In this document: positions 31,300 to 41,708 of the stretch, piece after piece | Numbering within the stretch: the first letter of the stretch is position 1 | Layout: every line of letters starts with the position of its first letter | Origin: Rheinheimera maricola | GTDB lineage: Bacteria; Pseudomonadota; Gammaproteobacteria; Enterobacterales; Alteromonadaceae | Direction: 5' to 3' | Assembly: GCF_016918075.2 (NCBI RefSeq) | Contig: NZ_JAERPS020000001.1 | Location: 1,116,001-1,180,000 of the forward strand | Length of the DNA stretch: 64,000 nt | Notes under the pieces: model-generated | Databases searched by the model: none | Told to the model about the DNA's origin: nothing | The model's input: only the letters and a program-made list of their open reading frames with translations | Position numbers and translations under genes: made by a program

Positions 31300-31379
31300 A
31301 ACTGCAGACACTCGGCAATAAGTGGCTGCAGTATAACATTAACTTGCCGGCAGAATTAACTGCTATTGCGAAGGAAAAA

Positions 31380-31847
31380 CTAACTGACAGCCGGGCGGAT
31401 TTTCTGCTGCAAGCCACGTAAAAAGTAGCGTAACACCTGCTCCTGACATGCACGATAATGTTTGTGATCTGGCCGACGGAAAAATGCACTGAGTTCATGT
31501 TTACTTAAGCGAAATTCAGCACCGTCTAATAAGGCTAAAATATCATCGTCTTTTAAATCAAAGGCGATTTTTAGTTTACGCATAATAATGTTGTAGTTTA
31601 GCTTGGTTTCCGGCTTTGGAATGACACCGTCTTTGGCACCACGACGTTGGATGATCACACCATTTAAAAATCCGGCCAACAACTCATCGCTGATCAAGGC
31701 AAAGCTCTCGCTTTCGTCAGCTTCTAACCAGGCCATGACCTGCTCTTTTGTCACCGTTATATTGGTTAGAGCAAAAATAGCAATAATGCCATGATTAGGT
31801 GCATTTAGCGTGTAACGCAAGCTGCGAAGTACGTCGTTATTGGTCAA
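31380..31847 (-). CDS. YehS-like DUF1456 protein
   Basis: Small cytosolic protein of unknown function, made of two copies of the DUF1456 helical module (about 3-75 and 85-150): the starts DVLRSLRYTLN and NYNIIMRKLKIAFDLKDDDI are the two repeat heads. Length 155 fits. The first codon appears to be TTG at 31847 with AGGA seven bases upstream; no ATG fits the family N-terminus. Confidence 0.88.
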   Translation of the reverse strand: MTNNDVLRSLRYTLNAPNHGIIAIFALTNITVTKEQVMAWLEADESESFALISDELLAGFLNGVIIQRRGAKDGVIPKPETKLNYNIIMRKLKIAFDLKDDDILALLDGAEFRLSKHELSAFFRRPDHKHYRACQEQVLRYFLRGLQQKIRPAVS

Positions 31848-31875
31848 GATAGTGTCCTGTAAACAAAGTCAGATG

Positions 31876-31906
31876 AAAAACGGCGGTTATGATACCACAA
31901 CCGCCG
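31876..31906 (-). terminator. Terminator after ribA
   Basis: CGGCGGTT (31881-31888) pairs with AACCGCCG (31899-31906) around ten bases. On the minus strand the stem is followed by TTTTTCATC. It lies between ribA and the YehS-like gene. Confidence 0.8.
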
Positions 31907-31940
31907 CTAAATCCGCATCACGCAGCATATGCTTGCTTTC

Positions 31941-32522
31941 TTAAGGTAAATGCCCAAGCTTAGTGGCTTTAGTAGCAAGATAGCGGTGGCTGTGCGCGGT
32001 GGTTTTTACCCTATGCTGCACCCGCTCCAGCACATTAACACCGGCGTCGGTTAAGGCTTTTAGCTTACGCGGGTTATTAGTCAGTAAACGCACCTGGCCA
32101 ATGCCTAATTGCTCAAACATCTGCGCGGCAATATCGTACTCGCGCATATCAGGTAAGAAGCCGAGAATTTCATTGGCCTCTACCGTATCCAAACCTTTGT
32201 CCTGCTCGGCATAGGCCCGAATTTTGTTTATAAGGCCAATGCCACGGCCTTCCTGGCGTAAATACAGAATACAACCGCGGCCCAAATCGGCAATTTTACG
32301 CATCGCCGCTTCCAGCTGCGGCCCGCAATCACAGCGCAGGCTAAATAATGCATCGCCGGTTAAACACTCTGAATGCACCCGCGCCAATACTGGCTCCGCC
32401 GTTGTCACATCGCCCAACGTTAATGCGACATGCTCTTTGCCGTTAGGCGCCTCAAAGCCATGCAAACGAAATTCGGCAAAAGGGGTTGGTAATAGTGTTG
32501 AGGTAACAAGTTTTAATTTCAT
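31941..32522 (-). CDS. ribA: GTP cyclohydrolase II
   Basis: First step of riboflavin synthesis: opens GTP, releasing formate and pyrophosphate. The 193-residue stand-alone enzyme has the zinc site [15 protein letters not shown] (three Cys), the RQEGRGIGL segment with catalytic residues, and the [10 protein letters not shown] end. The ATG at 32522 follows an in-frame GTG; the family start agrees with the ATG. No fused RibB domain is present. Upstream lie two 18-base direct repeats, listed separately. Confidence 0.95.
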   Translation of the reverse strand: MKLKLVTSTLLPTPFAEFRLHGFEAPNGKEHVALTLGDVTTAEPVLARVHSECLTGDALFSLRCDCGPQLEAAMRKIADLGRGCILYLRQEGRGIGLINKIRAYAEQDKGLDTVEANEILGFLPDMREYDIAAQMFEQLGIGQVRLLTNNPRKLKALTDAGVNVLERVQHRVKTTAHSHRYLATKATKLGHLP

Positions 32523-32553
32523 CACGACATCTCAGATAACGGCCGCACTTAAT

Positions 32554-32592
32554 ACAGCGCAAGTTTTGTTGACCACAGCGCAAGCTTTATTG
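32554..32592. repeat. Two 18-bp direct repeats upstream of ribA
   Basis: ACAGCGCAAGTTTTGTTG (32554-32571) and ACAGCGCAAGCTTTATTG (32575-32592) differ at two positions and are 21 bases apart, two helical turns. They lie 32-70 bases before the ribA ATG. Nothing else is evident in the 285-base gap to the ABC gene; no FMN riboswitch fold is apparent. Confidence 0.6.
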
Positions 32593-32807
32593 GGCCCAAG
32601 CAACGGTAATTCAAGGCCAGTTGCTGCAGGCAGTATAGCAGCCAAAGCACAATTTAACGCGGTAAAATTGTTATATTATCACATTTAATTTGCGGGCAAT
32701 GCCTAATATGGTTAGTGGCGGTAAAATCAGGCTAACTGACGCAGCAGCCATGCAATTTTTATTAAACCCGCTACAATAGCCGCTGTTTTAGCTACCGGTT
32801 ATTTGCC

Positions 32808-34655
32808 ATGCTGAGTTTTTTCGAACGTATTATTAAACCTTTTCCGGCTGTCGAGCCAAGCCAACCGCCTAAAGGCATACTGGCATTTTGCCGGCATTAT
32901 ACCAAAGGCATGGAAACCTCGTTGTTCCTAATGTCAATAAGCACAGCCCTGCTGGCGATGTTGGAAGTGTCGTTATTCAGCTTTATGGGCCAGTTGGTTG
33001 ACTGGCTGGTGCAAAATGAACCGGCGGCCCTGTTTAGCAGCGAACGAGCCACGCTAATTAAGATGGCCGTCGTTACTGTGGTGCTATTGCCGGCACTAAG
33101 CTTTTTTCACGCCGCTATAGTGCACCAAACTTTATTGGGTAATTACCCGATGACTATCCGCTGGTTGGCGCACCGCTATTTATTGCGTCAGAGCATCAGT
33201 TTTTACCAAAACGACTTTGCCGGACGTATCGCCACTAAAGTGATGCAAACCTCGCTGGCAGTGCGCGAAACGGTAATGAAACTGCTGGATGTTATGGTAT
33301 ACATATTGGTGTATTTCGGCTCGATGTTATTTTTTATCGCCGATGCCGACTTGCGTCTGATCATTCCAATGTTGGTGTGGCTGGCAATTTATGTTGCTAT
33401 GCAGTTTTACTTTGTACCGCGTTTAAAAGCTGCCTCGACACATCAGGCCGATGCCCGCTCTGAAATGACCGGCCGTATTGTCGACAGTTACACTAATATC
33501 ACTACCATTAAGTTGTTTTCTCACACCAACCGCGAAGAAGCCTACGCCAAAGACAGCATGGAAGTGTTCTTAAAACCGGTGTACCGCCAGATGCGTTTAG
33601 CCACCGGCTTAAGTGTTTCGGTACAAACGCTGAACTATTTTTTAGTATTCAGCATCGCCGCCTTATCCATCTATTTATGGGCCGACAGCGCTATCAGTGT
33701 CGGCGCCATCGCCATAGCGGTAAGTTTAGCGCTGCGCTTAAACGGCATGGCCCAGTGGATCATGTGGGAAGTTAGCAGCTTGTTTGAAAATATCGGCACC
33801 GTGGCTGACGGTATCACTACCTTATCGCAACCGGCTCAAGTACTGGATGCTGTCGATGCCAAACCGCTGCAGGTAAGCCAGGGGGCCATCAGCTTTAACA
33901 ATGTATGTTTTAACTACGGCAAAGCCGGCAGTGACAATGGCAAGGCGCCGGTGTTGCAGCAGTTAAACCTTGAGATTAAGCCCGGCGAAAAAGTCGGTTT
34001 AGTCGGTCGCTCCGGTGCCGGTAAATCAACCTTAGTTAACCTGCTACTGCGCTTTTACGATGTAGAAAGCGGTAAAATCCTGATTGATGGTCAGGATATC
34101 AGTCAAGTAAATCAGGAAAGTCTGCGCCAGCATATTGCCATGGTAACGCAAGATACTTCGCTGCTGCACCGCTCGGTACGCGACAATATTGCCTACGGCA
34201 AGCCAGATGCTACAGAAGCAGAATTGCAGCTGGCGGCAGAGCAAGCCGAAGCCAGCGAGTTTATTAGTGACTTAACCGATCCTAAGGGTAACAGCGGTTT
34301 TGATGCCCAGGTAGGCGAACGCGGGGTTAAATTATCTGGTGGCCAGCGCCAGCGCATTGCCATCGCCCGCGTGCTGTTGAAAAACGCACCGATTTTAATT
34401 CTGGATGAAGCCACCTCAGCGCTCGACTCCGAAGTAGAAGCCGCCATTCAGGCCAGTTTAAATACCTTAATGGCCGGTAAAACGGTAATCGCTATTGCGC
34501 ACCGTTTATCTACCATAGCGCAGATGGACCGCTTAATTGTGCTGGATCAGGGCAATATCGTCGAGCAGGGTACACACAGTGAACTGATTGCCAGCGGCGG
34601 TATATACGCTCAGCTGTGGGCGCATCAAACAGGCGGCTTTATTGGCGTAGAGTAA
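32808..34655 (+). CDS. ABC exporter, fused membrane and ATPase domains
   Basis: Half-size exporter of the MsbA type, working as a homodimer in the inner membrane; substrate unknown. The 615 residues hold six membrane helices in the first 320 residues, then the ATPase with Walker A GRSGAGKST (about 400-408), signature LSGGQRQR, Walker B ILILDEATSALD and the H-loop IAHRLST. The N-terminal 35 residues before the first helix are longer than in MsbA. Start context is poor. A strong bidirectional terminator ends it. Confidence 0.88.
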   Translation: MLSFFERIIKPFPAVEPSQPPKGILAFCRHYTKGMETSLFLMSISTALLAMLEVSLFSFMGQLVDWLVQNEPAALFSSERATLIKMAVVTVVLLPALSFFHAAIVHQTLLGNYPMTIRWLAHRYLLRQSISFYQNDFAGRIATKVMQTSLAVRETVMKLLDVMVYILVYFGSMLFFIADADLRLIIPMLVWLAIYVAMQFYFVPRLKAASTHQADARSEMTGRIVDSYTNITTIKLFSHTNREEAYAKDSMEVFLKPVYRQMRLATGLSVSVQTLNYFLVFSIAALSIYLWADSAISVGAIAIAVSLALRLNGMAQWIMWEVSSLFENIGTVADGITTLSQPAQVLDAVDAKPLQVSQGAISFNNVCFNYGKAGSDNGKAPVLQQLNLEIKPGEKVGLVGRSGAGKSTLVNLLLRFYDVESGKILIDGQDISQVNQESLRQHIAMVTQDTSLLHRSVRDNIAYGKPDATEAELQLAAEQAEASEFISDLTDPKGNSGFDAQVGERGVKLSGGQRQRIAIARVLLKNAPILILDEATSALDSEVEAAIQASLNTLMAGKTVIAIAHRLSTIAQMDRLIVLDQGNIVEQGTHSELIASGGIYAQLWAHQTGGFIGVE

Positions 34656-34690
34656 CCTGACAGCAACTCACGGCCAACGCTCGCTGTAAA

Positions 34691-34721
34691 AAAAAGCCCG
34701 GACATCAGTGCCGGGCTTTTT
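34691..34721. terminator. Bidirectional terminator between the ABC exporter and the AGCS symporter
   Basis: AAAAAGCCCGG / CCGGGCTTTTT with a nine-base loop. The A and T runs on either side give a T tail in both directions for the two convergent genes. Confidence 0.9.
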
Positions 34722-34742
34722 GTTGTTAAAAGCGATTGAACG

Positions 34743-36251
34743 TTATGGCTTGTTTTGCTCAGCCTGGCTTTTAGCCAGCTTATTCTCCCAAAAGGTCGCA
34801 TTTTTTATGCCCAGCTTTACCGGATCAAACGTAATGGGGCCACCCGCTTTTTTCTGCTGCTCAAAATCACGTAAGCAACGCATGGTCGGTTTGTACATAA
34901 AAAATATGGCTAAAATACCCAGTACGTTAACCCATGCCATAAAGCCAACACCTATATCCCCAATGTTCCAGATATAACCGGCACTGTTTACCGTGCCGTA
35001 TGCCACCATAAACATCAGCAACAGTTTAAATACCACAGTAGGCAGTTTGTTATTGAACACCCGGTTTAAATAGGCCACGTTGGTTTCGGTAATGTAGTAA
35101 TAGGCCAAAATAGTTGTAAAAGCGAAGAAGAATAACGCTATTCCCACAAATATCTGGCCAAAATTACCAAACACACTGAGTAGCGCCATCTGGGTAAATG
35201 CAGCTGAACCAATCTCTGTTGCCGCATCAACATTTTGCACAATAAAACTGCCGTCCGTCAGCTCGCCGACAACATTGTACTGCTGAGTAATTAAGATCAT
35301 CAGTGCCGTAGCGGTACAAACGAACAAGGTATCAACATAAACAGAAAATGCCTGCACCAAGCCCTGCTGTGATGGGTGGTCAACTTCTGCAGCTGCCGCG
35401 GCATGTGGCCCAGTACCCTGACCGGCTTCATTGGAATAAATACCCCGTTTAACGCCCCAGCCAATTGCCGCACCGAAACCTGCCTGGGCAGTGAAAGCAT
35501 CACTCAAAATCAAACTGAATATGCCTGGCACTTTATCCATATTCAAAAATACCACAATCAGCGCCATGACAATGTAACCCAATGCCATAAACGGCACGAC
35601 GATTTGCGTAAAGTGGGCAATACGCTTGATACCGCCGAAAATAATAAACGCCAGCACAATTAAGATCACCGCCAACGCTATCAATTTATAGGTGCCAACT
35701 TCACCGAAGCTGGTTATCACCATATTTCCTTCACCAAATATTTGTGTTACTGCATTACCAACCGCATTCGCTTGTACACCCGGTAGAAAAATACCGCAGC
35801 CAATAATGGCCGAAATGGCAAACAAAATACCCAGCCAGCGCCAACCAAGACAACGTTCAAAATAGTAAGCAGGACCACCACGATACTGGCCGTTTTCTTC
35901 TACTTTGTATATTTGGCCTAAGGTAGACTCTACATATGCTGTGCTAGCCCCCAAAAAAGCCACTACCCACATCCAAAAAATGGCACCAGGGCCGCCAAAA
36001 CCAATGGCCGCAGCCACACCGGCAATATTACCCACTCCAACACGACCAGATAACGATACTGCTAGCGCCTGAAACGACGAAATACCTTTCTCTGATTCGG
36101 TATTGTTAAGCAGCAGTTTGCACATTTCTTTAAAATGTCTAACCTGAGCAAACCGTGTCAAAATTGAATAAAACAACCCCGCGCCCAAGCATAAATAAAT
36201 CAGCGCCGGGCTCCAGATAATGCCGTTAAGCGCACTAATAAAGCCTTCCAT
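34743..36251 (-). CDS. AGCS-family sodium:alanine/glycine symporter
   Basis: Sodium-coupled uptake of alanine or glycine across the inner membrane. The 502 residues have about eleven membrane helices with family signatures VGVGNIAGVAAAIGFGGPGAIFWMW in the N-terminal half and GVKRGIYSNEAGQGTGPHAAAA in the middle. The ATG at 36251 follows AGGAAGGGAA. It has its own terminator downstream and is 81 bases from the GST gene. Confidence 0.92.
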   Translation of the reverse strand: MEGFISALNGIIWSPALIYLCLGAGLFYSILTRFAQVRHFKEMCKLLLNNTESEKGISSFQALAVSLSGRVGVGNIAGVAAAIGFGGPGAIFWMWVVAFLGASTAYVESTLGQIYKVEENGQYRGGPAYYFERCLGWRWLGILFAISAIIGCGIFLPGVQANAVGNAVTQIFGEGNMVITSFGEVGTYKLIALAVILIVLAFIIFGGIKRIAHFTQIVVPFMALGYIVMALIVVFLNMDKVPGIFSLILSDAFTAQAGFGAAIGWGVKRGIYSNEAGQGTGPHAAAAAEVDHPSQQGLVQAFSVYVDTLFVCTATALMILITQQYNVVGELTDGSFIVQNVDAATEIGSAAFTQMALLSVFGNFGQIFVGIALFFFAFTTILAYYYITETNVAYLNRVFNNKLPTVVFKLLLMFMVAYGTVNSAGYIWNIGDIGVGFMAWVNVLGILAIFFMYKPTMRCLRDFEQQKKAGGPITFDPVKLGIKNATFWENKLAKSQAEQNKP

Positions 36252-36332
36252 TTCCCTTCCTTATAGTTATTTTTTATTTCATGTTGTATCAGGCTGTTAA
36301 TTTGCCATATTGAACCACGAATAGCTACGCTG

Positions 36333-37019
36333 TCAGCTGGTCTGTCGCAGATCTGCGATAATTTGCCCGTGTCTGGCGATTTCGGCATCATGTGCCTCAT
36401 CAATCCAGGGCTCTACCAATGCCTGTTCGTACCACTGTTGCATAGCAGGTAAAGCTAATAAATCCGTTAAATAACGGCTGGACACCTCACTAAACACTAA
36501 GGCATAACTTTGCATTCGAAATGCCACCGGTGCAAAAAAAGCATCGGCAGCACAGAACTGATCACCACAAAGAAATGGCCCACCAAACTCATTGATGCCC
36601 CGCTCAAATAACTCGCTTAAACGGTTAATGTCTTGCTGTAACGCAGCAGAAACCTGTAATAACTGAATACGGTGCCAGCAGCTCATACCACAGACATTTC
36701 TAAGGTTGCTAAAGCCAGAATGCATTTCTGCTGCGGCGCAGCGGGCAAAGGCCCGGGCTTTAGGGTGGTTAGGCCAGACATCGGGATATTGCTCGTACAA
36801 AAACTCAGCAATAGCCAATGAATCCCACACCACTATATCTTGCTCAACTAAACACGGTACTTTTCCGCTGGGCGAAAACAAACGGAATTTGTCAAAATTG
36901 CCCTGCTGGCTAAAAGGCACCAGCTGCTCAATAAATGGAATATTCAACTGAGTCATCAGCAGCCAGGGTCGCAGTGACCAGGATGAATAGTTTTTGTTGG
37001 CGATATACAGTTCACGCAT
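36333..37019 (-). CDS. Glutathione S-transferase family protein
   Basis: Soluble dimeric thiol-conjugating enzyme. The 228-residue product has an N-terminal thioredoxin-like domain (about 1-80) with NYSSWSLRPW as the likely glutathione-activating loop (Ser rather than Cys) and GKVPCLVEQDIVVWDSLAIAEFLYE as the glutathione gamma-Glu-binding strand and helix. A helical C-terminal domain follows. AAGGA precedes the ATG by six bases. It is 9 bases behind chrA, so probably in the same transcript; a stress link is possible. Confidence 0.88.
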   Translation of the reverse strand: MRELYIANKNYSSWSLRPWLLMTQLNIPFIEQLVPFSQQGNFDKFRLFSPSGKVPCLVEQDIVVWDSLAIAEFLYEQYPDVWPNHPKARAFARCAAAEMHSGFSNLRNVCGMSCWHRIQLLQVSAALQQDINRLSELFERGINEFGGPFLCGDQFCAADAFFAPVAFRMQSYALVFSEVSSRYLTDLLALPAMQQWYEQALVEPWIDEAHDAEIARHGQIIADLRQTS

Positions 37020-37028
37020 GATGCTTCC

Positions 37029-38246
37029 TTAATTAAACCAGCTGATAATAAAACCTGTAATAGTGGCTAACAATACAACGATATAGGGTGGTATCTTCCA
37101 GTACATAAGCGCTAAAAAAGCCAGCAGCGCAAACGCCAGCTCTACCGGCCCGTGAATAGCACTGACAAACACAGGGTCATACAAGGCGGCCAGCAACAGG
37201 CCAACAACAGCGGCGTTGATGCCCGCCATAGCCTGGCGCATCGCCGGATAACGGCTAAGCTGCTGCCACCACGGCAGTGCCGCAAACAGCAATAAAAATG
37301 CCGGCAGAAAAATGGCCACAGTGGCTAGCAGCGCACCGGGTAACAACGACGTTGCCGATACCGCCCCCAGATAAGTCGCCAGGGTAAACAACGGCCCGGG
37401 CACAGCCTGCGCTGCGCCATATCCGGCCAAAAATGCCTCATCTGACAAAAAGCCTTGCGGCACCAGTTCAGTTTGCAACAAAGGTAATACCACATGACCG
37501 CCACCGAACACTAGAGCCCCTGCCCGATAAAAGCTGTCAAACAAACTTAGCCAACTGTTGTTAGTTAGCTGAGCTAACAGCGGCACTGTCGTAAGCAATA
37601 CCACAAACAGCAATAAACAAAACAGCGCACCGCCTTTGCCGGTTGTTGGCATTGCCTGAGGTGATGCCGGCGGCGGTTGCGGTAGTATGGCTTTACCAAT
37701 GATAGCCGCCAGTAACATAACCGCTATCTGCACCAGTACGCCGGTCAACAGCAACATTAACACCGCGCTTAGCAATGCGATACTGGCCCTGGCAGGGTCC
37801 GGACATAAACTCTTACCCATGCCCCACAAGGCTTGCGCCACCACCGCTACCGCGACAATTTTTAAGCCACTTAGCCACAGCGTATCTGCGCTTTGTGCAA
37901 AACCAAGATAAACAAAGGCAAAACTGAGCATAAGTATGGCTGAGGGCATGGTAAACCCTAACCATGATAACAAGGCACCGCGATAGCCGGCTGCGTTAAG
38001 CCCTATAGCAATACCAACCTGAGAGCTGGCAGGGCCGGGCAAAAATTGACATAAAGCCACCAGCTCAGCATAACGTTGCTCGCTGTACCACTGCAGCTTT
38101 TCGACAAACTCGTGACGGAAAAAGCCCAGGTGTGCCACCGGACCGCCAAAACTGCTGCAGCCCAAGCGAAAAAAAATCAGAAATAGCTGCCACAGTGAGA
38201 CAGAAGCGGACACAGAGGCGGACGAAATGGTCAAAATATGCTCCAT
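37029..38246 (-). CDS. chrA: Chromate transporter, two-domain ChrA
   Basis: Inner-membrane CHR-family exporter of chromate or a related oxyanion. The 405 residues hold two homologous halves, each with a GG-loop: SSFGGPVAHLGFFRHEFVE near 30 and GALVFGGGHVVLPLLQTELV near 240. PGPASSQVGIAIG and PGPLFTLATYLGA are the matching second motifs. The full-length form is intact. It is cotranscribed with the GST gene. Actual chromate resistance cannot be told from sequence. Confidence 0.9.
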   Translation of the reverse strand: MEHILTISSASVSASVSLWQLFLIFFRLGCSSFGGPVAHLGFFRHEFVEKLQWYSEQRYAELVALCQFLPGPASSQVGIAIGLNAAGYRGALLSWLGFTMPSAILMLSFAFVYLGFAQSADTLWLSGLKIVAVAVVAQALWGMGKSLCPDPARASIALLSAVLMLLLTGVLVQIAVMLLAAIIGKAILPQPPPASPQAMPTTGKGGALFCLLLFVVLLTTVPLLAQLTNNSWLSLFDSFYRAGALVFGGGHVVLPLLQTELVPQGFLSDEAFLAGYGAAQAVPGPLFTLATYLGAVSATSLLPGALLATVAIFLPAFLLLFAALPWWQQLSRYPAMRQAMAGINAAVVGLLLAALYDPVFVSAIHGPVELAFALLAFLALMYWKIPPYIVVLLATITGFIISWFN

Positions 38247-38335
38247 GCGGTGGATTTAAATTACAATGCTTCAGGCCAAGCCGATTAAGGTTATGCCAGT
38301 GTCAGCGCCCTGTGCAAGTAAATATAACAATGTAA

Positions 38336-38366
38336 TAAAAACAAAACCCCGCGACGCGGGGTTTGT
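38336..38366 (-). terminator. Terminator after ppsA
   Basis: AAACCCCGC / GCGGGGTTT with a three-base loop and T-rich tail (TTTTGTTTTTATT) on the minus strand. It sits 18 bases beyond the ppsA stop. Confidence 0.85.
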
Positions 38367-38383
38367 ATAACGTTGATAACAGC

Positions 38384-40762
38384 TTAGTTTTTGCCGTATT
38401 TTTCTGCCAGGTACAGCCAGGTTTCCAGCACCGTATCTGGGTTAAGCGATACGCTGTCGATACCCTGCTGCATTAACCAAGCGGCAAAATCTTCGTGATC
38501 CGATGGGCCCTGGCCGCAAATTCCAATATACTTGCCTTTGGCTTTGCAAGTTTTAATGGCCATTTCCAGCAGCTTGTATATGGCCGGGTTACGCTCGTCA
38601 AACAAGTGTGCTATCAGGCCACTGTCCCGATCCAACCCCAGCGTTAACTGAGTTAAATCGTTTGAGCCAATCGAGAAACCATCGAAGTATTCCAGAAACT
38701 CTTCTGCCAGCAAGGCATTAGATGGTAGTTCACACATCATTATTAAGCGCAGGCCATTATCACCACGCTTTAAGCCATGCTCGGCCAACAAATCAATTAC
38801 CGCACTGGCTTCGCCTAAGGTGCGCACGAACGGGATCATTACCTCTACATTAGTAAAGCCCATCACATTGCGTACCCGCTTTAACGCTTCAACTTCTAAC
38901 GCAAAGCAATCACGGAAGTCTTTCGAGATATAACGCGAGGCGCCACGAAAGCCGAGCATTGGGTTTTCTTCATGTGGCTCGTACTGGCGGCCGCCGACTA
39001 AGTTAGCGTATTCGTTCGATTTAAAGTCTGACATCCGTACTATGACTTTTTGTGGCGCAAAGGCACAGGCCAGTGTGGCAATGCCTTCGGTCAGCTTAGC
39101 GATATAAAACTCGACCGGATTGGCATAGCCGGCAATCATCTCACTGATAGTGGCTTTAAGCTCAGGTGTTTGGTCAGCAAAATTAAGCAGCGCTTTTGGG
39201 TGCACGCCTATCATACGGTTAATTATAAACTCCAACCGTGCCAGGCCGATGCCGGCATGTGGCAACTTGGCAAACGAGAACGCCCGCTCCGGGTTGCCCA
39301 CGTTCATCATTATTTTTAAATCCAGCTTGGGCATTTGGTCAACCCGGCTGCTTACCACTTTGTATTCCAGCTTGCCGTCATAAATAAAGCCGGTATCGCC
39401 TTCAGCACAGGACACGGTAACCTGCTGGCCAGTGCTAATTTTACTGGTAGCATCACCACAGCCAACTACCGCCGGAATACCCAGCTCGCGTGCGATAATG
39501 GCAGCATGGCAGGTACGGCCACCGCGATTGGTAACAATGGCTGAAGCCCGTTTCATAATCGGTTCCCAATCCGGATCAGTCATGTCGGTTACCAACACAT
39601 CGCCCGGCTGAATTTGGTCCATCTGCTCAATGCCTTTTAGCACCTTGGCGGTACCGGCACCGATGCGCTGGCCAATGGCGCGGCCTTCTACCAGCACTGG
39701 CGCTTTGGCCAGCAGCTGAAAACGCTCCATACTGTTGCTGTCTTCACGGCTTTTTACTGTTTCCGGCCGTGCCTGCACGATATACAGCTTGCCATCGTTA
39801 CCGTCTTTGGCCCATTCGATATCCATTGCCCGGCCATAATGGTTGGCGATGATCACCGCTTGTTTTGCCAGCTCTTCTACCTCGGCATCGGTTAGTGAAA
39901 ACTGCCGGCTACGCTCAGGCTCTATATCAACTATTTTGACCTGCTTGCCGTGGCCTTGCTCGCCGGAATACACCATCTCGACTTTTTTACTGCCTAAATT
40001 GCGTTTAACCACCGCCGGGCGCCCCGCTGCCAGCGTTGGTTTGTGTACGTAGAATTCGTCCGGATTAACGGCGCCTTGCACCACCATTTCACCCAAGCCG
40101 TACGATGAGGTAATAAACACCACCTCTTCAAAACCAGACTCGGTATCGATACTAAACATCACGCCTGATGCGGCTAAATCTGAGCGCACCATTTTTTGCA
40201 CACCGGCAGATAAGGCTACGCCACGGTGGTCATAACCCTGATGCACGCGGTAAGAAATAGCGCGGTCATTAAATAATGAAGCAAAAACGTGTTTAATAGC
40301 GACAATCACCGCATCATAGCCACGCACGTTTAAAAAGGTTTCCTGCTGGCCGGCAAAAGACGCATCTGGCATATCTTCAGCGGTAGCAGATGAGCGTACG
40401 GCAAAAGACACGTCCTGAGCCGCATCGGGGTGTAGCTGCTGATATGCCTCGCGAATGGCCTGCTCTAACTCCGGCTGAAACGGTGTGTCGATAACCCATT
40501 GGCGTATTTGCGTGCCGGCTTTAGCCAGGGCCGTAACATCGTCGACATCCAGACCGTCAAGCAGCTGATAAATGCGCTCGTTAACGCCGCTTTGTTCAAG
40601 AAATTGGTTAAAAGCATAGGCTGAGGTGGCGAAACCGCCCGGCACCTGTACACCGGCATTGGCCAGGTTACTGATCATCTCGCCAAGGGAAGCGTTTTTA
40701 CCGCCAACCCGGTTTACATCGTGCATCCCCAGGTTTTCATACCAAATCACAAATTCTTGCAC
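38384..40762 (-). CDS. ppsA: Phosphoenolpyruvate synthase
   Basis: Makes PEP from pyruvate and ATP (products AMP and phosphate) for gluconeogenesis. The 792 residues equal the Escherichia coli length. The N-terminal nucleotide-binding domain contains [10 protein letters not shown]. The swivelling domain carries the phospho-histidine [15 protein letters not shown] near 420. The C-terminal barrel has [10 protein letters not shown] and [10 protein letters not shown]. It is divergent from ppsR, its own regulator, across 136 bases. Confidence 0.97.
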   Translation of the reverse strand: MQEFVIWYENLGMHDVNRVGGKNASLGEMISNLANAGVQVPGGFATSAYAFNQFLEQSGVNERIYQLLDGLDVDDVTALAKAGTQIRQWVIDTPFQPELEQAIREAYQQLHPDAAQDVSFAVRSSATAEDMPDASFAGQQETFLNVRGYDAVIVAIKHVFASLFNDRAISYRVHQGYDHRGVALSAGVQKMVRSDLAASGVMFSIDTESGFEEVVFITSSYGLGEMVVQGAVNPDEFYVHKPTLAAGRPAVVKRNLGSKKVEMVYSGEQGHGKQVKIVDIEPERSRQFSLTDAEVEELAKQAVIIANHYGRAMDIEWAKDGNDGKLYIVQARPETVKSREDSNSMERFQLLAKAPVLVEGRAIGQRIGAGTAKVLKGIEQMDQIQPGDVLVTDMTDPDWEPIMKRASAIVTNRGGRTCHAAIIARELGIPAVVGCGDATSKISTGQQVTVSCAEGDTGFIYDGKLEYKVVSSRVDQMPKLDLKIMMNVGNPERAFSFAKLPHAGIGLARLEFIINRMIGVHPKALLNFADQTPELKATISEMIAGYANPVEFYIAKLTEGIATLACAFAPQKVIVRMSDFKSNEYANLVGGRQYEPHEENPMLGFRGASRYISKDFRDCFALEVEALKRVRNVMGFTNVEVMIPFVRTLGEASAVIDLLAEHGLKRGDNGLRLIMMCELPSNALLAEEFLEYFDGFSIGSNDLTQLTLGLDRDSGLIAHLFDERNPAIYKLLEMAIKTCKAKGKYIGICGQGPSDHEDFAAWLMQQGIDSVSLNPDTVLETWLYLAEKYGKN

Positions 40763-40898
40763 AGTTCATCTCCAATTTTTGTCGCGTGGCGTGTAAGCTT
40801 ACAGCAAGCATTACAAGGCGGGATGATTTTACACCGGCGCCGGAATGAATTAAAACCCTAATTTTCAATGTAATTTTATAACTACAAATGGAGCATCT

Positions 40899-41708
40899 GT
40901 GCGAACAGCCTTTTATATATCAGACGGTACCGCCATCACGGCAGAAGTGTTTGGTCATGCCTTACTTACACTTTTTCCTGCACAATTTGAACACGTTACC
41001 ATTCCATTTGTTGAAACCAGTGATATGGCCGAACAAGTAAAGCAGCGAATTAACGATCGTTATAAAACAACGGGACAGCGGCCGCTGATCTTCCAAACCT
41101 TTGTAGACGATGCGCTGCGGCAAATAATTAACAGCAGCAATGGCATCTGCTACGATTTTCTCAATACCTTTGTTGAACCCATACAGCGCGAGCTTGGCGT
41201 GGCGCCGGTACCTAAAACCCACCGTACTCACAGTATTCACGAAAAAACCTATGATTTTCGTATCGATGCCGTCAACTATGCGCTGGCTAATGACGATGGC
41301 TCTAACCTAAAAAACTTTGATCAGGCTGATATTATCCTGGTGGGTGTTAGCCGCTCGGGTAAAACCCCCACCAGCCTGTATTTAGCCCTGCAATACGGTA
41401 TTAAGGCGGCAAATTACCCTTTTGTTGAAGAAGACATGGAACAGCTGCGCCTGCCAGAGATGCTAAAACGCAATAAAGCCAAGCTATTTGGCTTAACCAT
41501 TACACCAGAGCGGTTAAGCCAAATTCGCGAGCAGCGCCGGGCCAACAGTCGTTATGCCTCACTGCGCCAGTGTCAGCTTGAGCTGGCAGAGGTAGAGAAT
41601 TTGTATTTGCACGAGCAAATCCCGTATTTAAACTCGACACATTTATCTATTGAAGAGATCTCAGCAAAAATCATTGCCAAAACCGGACTGAAACGGCATA
41701 AGTATTAA
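40899..41708 (+). CDS. ppsR: PEP synthase regulatory protein (PSRP)
   Basis: Bifunctional ADP-dependent kinase and phosphorylase that switches PpsA off and on by phosphorylating a threonine next to its catalytic histidine. The 269-residue DUF299 protein has the P-loop [10 protein letters not shown] (149-158) and the [16 protein letters not shown] end. The GTG at 40899 is chosen as GGAG lies five bases upstream and no ATG fits. Divergent pairing with ppsA confirms the role. Its stop overlaps that of panE. Confidence 0.95.
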   Translation: MRTAFYISDGTAITAEVFGHALLTLFPAQFEHVTIPFVETSDMAEQVKQRINDRYKTTGQRPLIFQTFVDDALRQIINSSNGICYDFLNTFVEPIQRELGVAPVPKTHRTHSIHEKTYDFRIDAVNYALANDDGSNLKNFDQADIILVGVSRSGKTPTSLYLALQYGIKAANYPFVEEDMEQLRLPEMLKRNKAKLFGLTITPERLSQIREQRRANSRYASLRQCQLELAEVENLYLHEQIPYLNSTHLSIEEISAKIIAKTGLKRHKY

